A DNA stretch of 64,000 bases from Blastocatellia bacterium (GTDB taxonomy: Bacteria > Acidobacteriota > Blastocatellia > Chloracidobacteriales > JADJPF01). The stretch lies in contig JANWYG010000019.1 in assembly GCA_025057015.1 (NCBI GenBank), forward strand, positions 124,001-188,000, in the 5' to 3' direction. The first letter of the stretch is position 1; each line of letters begins with the position of its first letter. The position numbers and the translations under genes are program-made. Of this stretch, positions 8,824 to 17,000 are shown piece after piece. The notes beneath the pieces were generated by a model. It was not told where the DNA came from. It did no database searches and saw only the letters and a program-made list of their open reading frames with translations.

Positions 8824-9804
8824 GTGATATTACTGCTGTTTCTAGTTCTCTTCTTTCCGGTGGCAGCCCAGAAAACTAAAAAGCCTGTTGCCGAACAGCA
8901 GTCGTGCATCTTAGACGTTGCAAGCATAGCAGAAAAAGTCAACCAGTCAGTAGTGAACGTCCAAACCTTTGGAAGAGACGGTGAGACTTCCTTTGGAAGT
9001 GGTTTTTTCATCGATCCTGGCGGGCTAATAGTTACTAACCACCACGTGATTCGGGATGCTATAAACGCTGGGGTGACCATAGGAGTAGTAACTGCTGAAG
9101 GCGAATACTATGCTGCCAGCATAAAAGGCATAGATGAAGCTACCGATATAGCTTTGCTTGAAGTGAAGCCAAAGAAGCAAATGGTGTATGCGCGGCTGGG
9201 TGATAGTGATTCCGTGCGTGTAGGTGATTGGGTGGTAGCTATAGGTAACCCTTTTGGACTCGATCATACAGTAACCTTAGGCATAATAAGTGCCAAGGGC
9301 AGAAGTGGCCTTGACGGTGAGTACGACGATTATTTGCAAACAGATGCTGCTATTAACTTTGGTAATTCCGGAGGCCCACTAGTAAATACTAAAGGTGAAG
9401 TAGTCGGCATAAATACTTTGATATTAGCTAAAGGTCAAGGTCTCGGTTTTGCCATCCCTATCAATATTCTTAAAGAAATACTTCCGCAGCTTCGCTCAGA
9501 AGGCCGAGTACGCCGTGGAACCCTTGAGGTGGAAACGGCAGACATTTCTATAGGTACTGCCAGAATGTTGGGTATTCCTGTTAGAGGTATACGTATCGTC
9601 AGAGTAGAACGCGAAACCTCGGCTGCCCGCGCAGGCTTGCGCCGGGATGATATCATCACTGCAGTCAACGGTACACCAATCAACTCAACAGGTCAGTTCA
9701 ATCGCGTCATTTCTAAACTAGCACCAGGAAGCAAGGTGGAGATAACTATAAAGCGTGACGAACGCGAGTTTACAGTTGCTGCCGAGGTAGTGGAAAAGAA
9801 ATGA
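8824..9804 (+). CDS. HtrA/DegP-type periplasmic serine protease with one PDZ domain
   Basis: 326 residues starting at a GTG that abuts the preceding stop. Residues 1-15 form a signal peptide. The trypsin-like triad is visible: H74 in IVTNHHVI, D108 in ATDIALLEV and S182 in NFGNSGGPLVN, with the GNPFGLDHTVT and FAIPI elements of HtrA enzymes. A single C-terminal PDZ domain (about 225-320) has VERETSAARAGLRRDDIITAVNG. It degrades misfolded envelope proteins. It overlaps the next gene by 4 bases (ATGA). Confidence 0.93.
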   Translation: MILLLFLVLFFPVAAQKTKKPVAEQQSCILDVASIAEKVNQSVVNVQTFGRDGETSFGSGFFIDPGGLIVTNHHVIRDAINAGVTIGVVTAEGEYYAASIKGIDEATDIALLEVKPKKQMVYARLGDSDSVRVGDWVVAIGNPFGLDHTVTLGIISAKGRSGLDGEYDDYLQTDAAINFGNSGGPLVNTKGEVVGINTLILAKGQGLGFAIPINILKEILPQLRSEGRVRRGTLEVETADISIGTARMLGIPVRGIRIVRVERETSAARAGLRRDDIITAVNGTPINSTGQFNRVISKLAPGSKVEITIKRDEREFTVAAEVVEKK

Positions 9805-10589
9805 TAAGTGCCTTTGACAGTGCTTTCGAGGCAGTAGGCTTTTATATCCCTGATGATGATGCTTATGCCAGTTTGGCTAGACAAGCTGCTGAACTTGGCA
9901 GTCGTCGTACTATTCATCTTAGGGGAGCTAAACTGCACGGATGCTGTTTCAAAATCGGACAAGGGTTAGAGGTTTGGGCTGTGGTTTACGAGCCTGAGCA
10001 GGGTACTTCCTACTATGCTGACTGCAGGCCAGCTTTCCGACCTTTGCGAGTTTACACGCTCGATACTTGGAAACTAACAGAGTACTACGAGGATGGCGAA
10101 GCTATGCTGCGTGGCATTATAGCTGGAAGCGAACTCGTCTTCGAGCTGCAAAACTTGACCGAGCTGGAAGACTCGTCTCTTAGACGCTCGCATCTCTATG
10201 TGGCTATAGCCGGACTTGGTTACTCAGCGAAAGTCTATAAAAAGGCTTTGCCTGCCCAGTTAGTGCCTGCGGTAAGAGTGCCCGAAAATACTCGTACCGA
10301 AAATAATTATGCTCTGCGCGGACAAGTACTTGCCTTTAAGGAGATTAAAAATGCCATGACGGGATCCGACCTAGTATGGGTTTGTGTGGATGTGGGAAAT
10401 ATTGAGCTTGAGACTATTTTCAACTCTCGTAGGATCAAGGGTAAGCTGGCCATAGGCAAAGCCATCTCGGCAAGAGTTTGGTTACAAGGTTACGTGCTCA
10501 ACGATAAGGATATCGAGGCTCGTTACGAGGGTGTCGATAAAGCATATCAAGTATCAGATTTTTGGCTTGCTCTTAAACGGGTTAACTAG
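9801..10589 (+). CDS. Conserved-looking protein of unknown function
   Basis: 262 residues, soluble, no signal peptide or membrane segment, codon use like its neighbours. The ATG overlaps the HtrA stop (ATGA), so it is probably co-translated. The sequence alternates strand-like segments (TIHLRGAKLHG, LEVWAVVYEPEQG, LVWVCVDVG, ISARVWLQGYVLN) and looks mostly beta, but I recognise no family. Followed by a 156-base gap with a weak hairpin. Confidence 0.65.
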   Translation: MISAFDSAFEAVGFYIPDDDAYASLARQAAELGSRRTIHLRGAKLHGCCFKIGQGLEVWAVVYEPEQGTSYYADCRPAFRPLRVYTLDTWKLTEYYEDGEAMLRGIIAGSELVFELQNLTELEDSSLRRSHLYVAIAGLGYSAKVYKKALPAQLVPAVRVPENTRTENNYALRGQVLAFKEIKNAMTGSDLVWVCVDVGNIELETIFNSRRIKGKLAIGKAISARVWLQGYVLNDKDIEARYEGVDKAYQVSDFWLALKRVN

Positions 10590-10625
10590 CGCTTGCTAGA
10601 CTTTTCTTGCCTGATTGGGCGCCTA

Positions 10626-10646
10626 AAAGAGCGGCAACAGCTCTTT
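10626..10646 (+). terminator. Hairpin downstream of the 9801 gene
   Basis: AAAGAGC (10626-10632) and GCTCTTT (10640-10646) form a perfect 7-bp stem with a 7-base loop. No long T run follows, so this is a weak terminator candidate between convergent genes. Confidence 0.35.
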
Positions 10647-10745
10647 GCTTGCTTGTCATCAATGTGGGAGTGTTCCTCGGTCAGATTGCTGTGGAGCTTG
10701 AAACAGCACTACGTCCGTGGCGTTGAGTATCGTACAGAGAAGTCT

Positions 10746-13700
10746 TCAGGTTTTACTTTGTAGCACTTTCTCAAGCTTTATGCATTTATCGGTGTAGTTG
10801 TGAAATGAGTCGTCATGGCTAACGACAAACAACTGCTGAAAGTCCTTAATCCGTCCTATCTGTTGCGCTAGGTTGTATCTTCGTTCCTCGTCAACGTTTG
10901 TGGTTGGCTCGTCAAAAAATGCTAGCCGCAGTTCCGAAAGCTCTTGTAACAGGGCTAGCCGTAGAGCTATGGCTGCTATCATTTGCTCTCCTCCAGACAG
11001 GTTGTAGAAGGATCTTTCTAGCCCGGATTCTTCTAAGACGACTTCGTAATCGTTTTTCCATCTGAGCGTTGCAGCCGAGTTGCCGGTTATCTCGCAGTAA
11101 AGTTTGTTGGCTTGAAGCGAGATATGATGCAAGTAGGTTTGAATAATGTACGGCCCGGCTTTCTTGAGACACTCTCGAATAAACTCTACAAATTCAACTA
11201 ATCTCTTAAGTTTATCTCTTTCAACAATTGCTTTTTGATGCCTGTTACTGACTGCTTCTAGCCTGGAGAGTTCTGTTTCGGATGCAAGAAGACGTTCCCT
11301 AGCATGACCTAAGTCAGACTCAGCACGTGCGATCTGTGTTGCGAGTTGAGTAACCTGCTCGCGGATGGCCAGGTGGCTGGCTTTGTCATACTCAGAAGCG
11401 AGATTGTCATAACTAGCTCTTTTTTTGCTGACTATTGCGTTACATTCTTCTATCTGTTTCAAGAGCCTATCAAAATTAGCTTCTGCTACTGGTAATTTTT
11501 TTGCTGACAGCAAATTTTGCATGTATTGCTCATAGTCTTTGCGCAAGGTTTCTAGTCTAGAGCTAGACTGCTGAAGATCTGCCTCGATGGAAGGAGTTTC
11601 ACGTAAAGCGGCTTCCAATTTAGCCAGCTCGTCACCATTTTGGCGTAGCTCTTTCTCGATGCTAGACTTTTCTGAAATTAGCTGTGGCTCACGACTTATC
11701 TGTCGCTTAAGGCTTTCTGCCGTAGCACGTACACGGGCAAGTTGCGACAGCTGTTCTTCAGCTTTACGAAGCTCTACATCTAAATCTAAGTTTAGGAACT
11801 GCTTAAGCTTGATTTCTTCCGTCTGATAAGCAGAAAGTGTTTTTGCAATTTCATCGTTAAGTTTATTCAAGGATTCTCGTAGGTAGTCTATTTTTGAATA
11901 AGAAGCTTTTTCCTGTTGTGCTATAGTCAGCTCAGCTCGCAGTTGCTGTAAGTTGTTTACGTGGATTTCTAGTCTTGCCTGTAATGTAGCTTCTTCACCC
12001 AATTGCGCAATCTCAGAACTTACTTCTTGTCGCTTTTGAACGGCTTCTTGCAGTTCGGTGAGCATCTGCTCACAGGTAGCTGAAATGCTCTTAATTTCAG
12101 CTTGGTTATCTATGTCTGCACGAGCTTGTTGTATTTGCTTATACAGATTAGATAGTTGTGACTCTTTTTCTTTAAGCAGAGAGTGCCGCTCATCTAGTTG
12201 GATTTGAAAGTACTGCTCTAAGGTTTGTCCCTCTTTCATGTTGAGACATTTTTGCTGTAGCAAGGGGCATAAGCCTCCATGAATCTGTCTGAGAATCTGT
12301 GCGTTGTGGTCTATTTTGGCCTTTACTTCAGCTAATTCTTTTGTAAGCAGGTTGTAGTTAAGTTCCAGTTTGTCGAGCGAATCACCTTGCCAGCGGCGTT
12401 CAAAGAGACTTTGAAGCTTAGCCTTCTGTCGGGCCAGATCATTCTCTAGTTTATCGATTTGGCTGTCGAGTTCTGTTGCTCTCTTACTAAGGTGTGTTAG
12501 TTTTTCTAATCTTAGTCTGATATCGGTTAAGGAGCTTTCTTGATGGCTCAGCTCGGACTCTAATGCGGCTACTTTTTGGTCCGAGTTCTTAAATCTTTCT
12601 AGTTCTTCTATTCGCTTGGAGATACTTGTATGTTCGCCTTGTAGGCGATCTAGTTCTTTGCCCAAGTTGGAGAGGGTTTTTTTGCACATTTCTCTCTCGA
12701 ATAGCTTTTGTTGTAAAGAAGTCTTCTGCTTCTCAAGACGGTCTAATGGTTCCAGCTTTGCAGTGAGCGCTTCAAGCTCATTTCTATCGGCCGCTATCTG
12801 AGCGAGCAGCTTTTCATGGTGGTCGAATTTGGCTTCGAGCTTTGCACGCAGCTGCTCCATTTGAGTCTTTTTTGCGAGTAATGCCTGTTGTTCTCTTCGT
12901 TTTTTTTCAAGTTGCTCTATTTTCTTGTGGGTAGATAGATACAGTTCATATCCGGGCCGAGACTGCTCTACTGCTTGTGCAGCTGCTTTAGCTGTGTCTA
13001 ACTGCTTCTGCAAGGAAGCTCGCTGCTCGAGTTGCTGAGAACGCTTTCCTTCTAGTCCTTCGAGCTCCCTTGACAGTAGGTTTAGTTTTTCATAAATAGC
13101 CTCATAATGCGAGAGTTTATCTCTAAGGTTTGTGTAACAGTTTTTGTACTCTGTAAGTTTTTGTTCAAGCAGGCTACATTTTGACAAAAGCTCTTTGTGT
13201 TCTTCTACCACTGACTTATATCTGACAAGTTCTCCTTCATCACGAGCTATTGATTTTTCTAGCTCGTCTATTTTCTGCTGAATGTATCTGACTAGATCCT
13301 TTAGTTTCTCTGCGGCTTTTGTGTATTCATCTACTTTCAAGATCTTGTCAAAAGTCACCTTACGGTTTGAAGGAGTGTCGGCAAAGTCGTAGGTGAATGT
13401 GCCTTGAGGAACGCCTATAGTTATTCGGAAGAGCGTAGCCAGGTCTGTTCCTGGTTCTACTCCGTGTTGTTGGCAGAGCCATTTGAGTACCTCATTTTTC
13501 TGTTGAGCTATGCGAGTCTGCGTTACTACGTCGTAGACATAGTAGTTGCCCAGTGAGTCTCTGTGTACTGAGTATTCTTTTCCATCTAGGCTGGATACGA
13601 GAGTTACCGTACAGCTTCCTTTACGAGCTCCTTTGCGCACGAAGTCTTCTTTTTTGTAATTCAAATAGTCAAAAAGTACCCATGCTATCGACTCTATGAT

Positions 13701-13814
13701 ACTGGTTTTGCCGGCACCGTTAGGGCCGCATATTGCTGTTACGCCCATGTCAAAGTCAAACGAGCTATCCTCATGGCTTTTTATGTTCTTTATTTCTACT
13801 CTTTTGATTATCAT
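10746..13814 (-). CDS. Rad50/SbcC-like AAA ATPase with long coiled coil
   Basis: 1022 residues. The N-terminal Walker A GPNGAGKT (residues 30-37) and the C-terminal LSGGEQ signature and Walker B LAFFDEPTTNVDEERR form the split ABC-type head of the Rad50/SbcC/SMC class. About 700 residues of charged coiled coil lie between. The hinge at about residues 515-522 has CPLLQQKC, two cysteines six apart instead of the CxxC zinc hook; similar spaced hooks occur in some bacterial SbcC-like proteins. Rad50/SbcC works with an Mre11/SbcD nuclease to process DNA ends, but no nuclease gene is adjacent. Role in double-strand end or hairpin processing is inferred. Confidence 0.88.
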   Translation of the reverse strand: MIIKRVEIKNIKSHEDSSFDFDMGVTAICGPNGAGKTSIIESIAWVLFDYLNYKKEDFVRKGARKGSCTVTLVSSLDGKEYSVHRDSLGNYYVYDVVTQTRIAQQKNEVLKWLCQQHGVEPGTDLATLFRITIGVPQGTFTYDFADTPSNRKVTFDKILKVDEYTKAAEKLKDLVRYIQQKIDELEKSIARDEGELVRYKSVVEEHKELLSKCSLLEQKLTEYKNCYTNLRDKLSHYEAIYEKLNLLSRELEGLEGKRSQQLEQRASLQKQLDTAKAAAQAVEQSRPGYELYLSTHKKIEQLEKKRREQQALLAKKTQMEQLRAKLEAKFDHHEKLLAQIAADRNELEALTAKLEPLDRLEKQKTSLQQKLFEREMCKKTLSNLGKELDRLQGEHTSISKRIEELERFKNSDQKVAALESELSHQESSLTDIRLRLEKLTHLSKRATELDSQIDKLENDLARQKAKLQSLFERRWQGDSLDKLELNYNLLTKELAEVKAKIDHNAQILRQIHGGLCPLLQQKCLNMKEGQTLEQYFQIQLDERHSLLKEKESQLSNLYKQIQQARADIDNQAEIKSISATCEQMLTELQEAVQKRQEVSSEIAQLGEEATLQARLEIHVNNLQQLRAELTIAQQEKASYSKIDYLRESLNKLNDEIAKTLSAYQTEEIKLKQFLNLDLDVELRKAEEQLSQLARVRATAESLKRQISREPQLISEKSSIEKELRQNGDELAKLEAALRETPSIEADLQQSSSRLETLRKDYEQYMQNLLSAKKLPVAEANFDRLLKQIEECNAIVSKKRASYDNLASEYDKASHLAIREQVTQLATQIARAESDLGHARERLLASETELSRLEAVSNRHQKAIVERDKLKRLVEFVEFIRECLKKAGPYIIQTYLHHISLQANKLYCEITGNSAATLRWKNDYEVVLEESGLERSFYNLSGGEQMIAAIALRLALLQELSELRLAFFDEPTTNVDEERRYNLAQQIGRIKDFQQLFVVSHDDSFHNYTDKCIKLEKVLQSKT

Positions 13815-13876
13815 TTGAGTTCTGCAGCTTAGATTACTGACTTACAGTGGCATAGTATATGCGATCTTTCTAGTAT

Positions 13877-13970
13877 GTAACAAGTTTAGGATAGTCAGAG
13901 TGGATACTTTGTTACCAATATGGCATAAATTGAAGATACAAAGTAGCCAGCAGTATGTATATTTTGTATC
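13877..13970. promoter_or_regulatory. Two inverted repeats upstream of the giant FG-GAP gene
   Basis: GTAACAA (13877-13883) pairs with TTGTTAC (13909-13915), and GATACAAA (13935-13942) pairs with TTTGTATC (13963-13970), both perfect. They lie in the 206-base spacer between divergent genes, so they may be operators or stem-loops in the leader of the 14021 gene. No regulator can be named. Confidence 0.4.
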
Positions 13971-14005
13971 AGGTGACTAAGAAGTAATTCACGCGTGAGA
14001 GTGAG

Positions 14006-14011
14006 AGGAGG
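14006..14011 (+). promoter_or_regulatory. Ribosome-binding site deciding the start at 14021
   Basis: AGGAGG directly touches the ATG at 14012 (spacing zero) but lies 9 bases before the in-frame ATG at 14021, which is therefore the likely start. Confidence 0.75.
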
Positions 14012-14020
14012 ATGTATTTA

Positions 14021-17000
14021 ATGAGAGGAAGGCGCGAGATATGGATAATAGCGGTGGCGCTATCCTGTTTGCTAGGCAGCATGATACTGCTCTCGTCTAG
14101 TAGAGCTGATAGGGCAGGCAGAGTGTCGGGTGTAAAGCCCTCGAGTGCTGCTGCAGCGGGTGCGGCGCCGCTTAAGGCTGGCAATGCGGGCAGCAAGATT
14201 ACGTTGCAGGTTGGCGAACTCCAACGGATTGGTTTCGTCAATGCGTCTGATCTTGCTGAGCCCGTAGCCAGTCTTAGCTCAGATAGTAAGCCTGTGATCA
14301 TAGACCAGGGTGACATAAATCAGGACGGGCAAATAGATTTGTTTGGGGCCTATGTTGGCAGTAATGGCAGCGAGCTTCGCCTGAGGCTTGGCGATATTGC
14401 TGGTGAAATTGGGTTACCGCAGGTCTATGCCCTGGAAGGTCTACACGCAAGCGGCATAGCGATGGGTGACTTAACTAACGATGGGCTTCCTGATATAGCG
14501 GTCAGCACGCTGCAAGGAAAACTGGTTTTGTTTGCTGGTAGTGAAGATAACAGGCTGCATCCTGCTGGGCAGGTTAATCTTGGCGGAAGACTCGGTGCTA
14601 TAACTGTAGCCGAGATCGATCACGACGGTATAGACGACTTGCTAGTTGTAGACACTGAATCGAATACCGTCAAGATGCTCGTAGGAAACGGCGACCTGCC
14701 GAATGCTCAAGTGAAAGTCTTTGCTCCTCAGATCTCAGCTATAACCAGCGTAGCGGTGGCTGATTTTGATAACGATTTTTGGACAGATATAGCTATTGCA
14801 GGTAGCAACGCCGTCGTGGTGCTATACGGGAATGAGGCTCGCGGGTATGAGCGTGAAACGCGGCTTTCCTTTTATGGCGAAGCTAGAAACATAGTAGTTA
14901 AGGATTTCAACGGTGACCATTATCCTGATCTAGCTTTGGCGAGCTCTAATGGCTTAGCTATCTGGCATACTCGGCTGTCTAAAGGATTCTCCAAGGCTAA
15001 GACATATTTGGTAGGCAGGGCTCTCAGCGCGGTCAGCGTGGGTGACTATAACAGAGATGGTCAGTTTGACTTATCAGTGATAGAGCAAGGCAGAAGGCAC
15101 ATATTGGTGCTTCTTAATGTGGGTAATGGCTTCGGTAAAGCTATGCAGATGGAAGTTACGAGCGAGCCTCTAACGATAGCTTCCGGCAACTTCCGCCGTC
15201 ATGGAACTGACGGTATCGCTATAGGTAAAGCCGATGGTGGGCTGGTAATGGCCATAGCCCCACAAGTGGTGGTAATAGACGTATCGACGGTTAACGATGA
15301 AAATGACTGTCCTACATGTACTACTACTCAACTACAAGCACTCACGCCTCCAGGAGGAGGTACGGGTATTAGCTTACGTGAGGCGATCACGGCAATTAAC
15401 AACGACTTTCTGCTGCAAAACAGAACTAATCAGGGTATAGGTTTTCAGAATCTTTCTACAGTTGTGTCGGCTGTAAATCCGATTGCAGATGTTCTCTCTA
15501 CTTGCGGCGTACCAACGCAGACATATTGGTTCCTGCTCGTACAAAACTCACCTTTGCCACCTATATTAGCTCCGGGAGCTTCTATAGAAGGAGACCGAGT
15601 GGCTGCACCTACGGCCGGCGGTCCGACAAACACCCTCGGGCCGAAGGTTTTTGTAAGCGGTGGTAACCTTATAACGGGTGGTTTTGTTATAACTTCTTCT
15701 GCTCCGGGTGTGATAATCAAAGAGCTTGGGATCAGAAGTTTCCTTGGAAATGCGATCACTGTTCAGGGGAATAGTGCTCAAATACTTAACAATGTGATCG
15801 GCTACGACTGCGACACCTTGACTACTGGTGTACCGGCAGGCATTACTGGAAATACTGGTGTAGGGATAATCCTTTCTGGTACTTCTAACTCTAGGGTAGC
15901 AGGTAACTTTGTGGGAGCAAACGGCGACGATGGGATTCAGGTAAACGGTATATCTCTCGCCATACCTGTTCCACAAAACAACGTGATAGAAAACAACACT
16001 GTAGGCCTGAACCGCCTGGGAAACAGAAACGGTGCCAATAATGCTGGTAACATTAACGGCAATACAGATGACGGTATACATTTACGTTCTGGAGCAGTTG
16101 GAAATAGAGTAAGGAACAACGTTGTTGGAGCTAATGGTGGGATCGGAATTCGTGTAAGCGACAACATCACAGCTGACAACATTATTACTGGCAATAAGGT
16201 AGGCATCGATCCCTCGGGTCAGTCCGAACGTGGTAACGGCCAAGACGGTATAGCTATTTCAGATGTAGGTAACTCTAAGTTCAACCAAGTGAGCCAGAAC
16301 CTTGTTTCAGGTAATGGCGTTGATGAAGCTGATCCTGGCGATCCTACTAATAATCCGTTTGTAGCGAATGGCATAAGGCTTAGCAGTGCTGATACCCAAG
16401 CGCAGTTCAACATAATCAACAATAACAAGATAGGAGTAAATGCTGCCGGCTCTGTTCAAGTACCAAATATTGGAAATGGTATACTGATTACGGGTCTTGC
16501 CAGCAATAACACTGTAGGTGGCTCACAACGTGCTGCGTTTAACCAGATCTCTGGTAATAACGGCAGGGGCGTGTACATCGGTGGTGGAGCTGCTTCGCCT
16601 GCCACAAGGCCTAACAACAACGTAATTCGGTTCAATGATATCGGCCCGAATAACCTGCTTACTGGTGCACCTTTTGATCCAGCCAACCCAAGCGATCCTC
16701 AGCCACGTTCGAATAAAGGTGGCGGGATGGTGATCGATGGAGCGTCGTTTTCTAACATCATTGCTCAGAACAACATAGCCTTCAACAATGATTCCCAATT
16801 GATAACTCCTCCTATACCAAACGATTTCTTTTTGGTTCCTTTGCCTTTCTGCTCGGGCATAACACATGTGAGTGGCAATGGTGGTGCAGGTGTTCAACCC
16901 CAGTTCAACACGATCACCAGAAACAATATTTTCCTAAATCCTCCTCAGCGGGTAGCCGGCACGCCAACGCCGCATATTTGGATAACTCCGCCTACTGGTG

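Noticed and set aside
15566-16081. 171-codon minus-strand frame
   Set aside because: Antisense shadow of the beta-helix region; no start context or homology.
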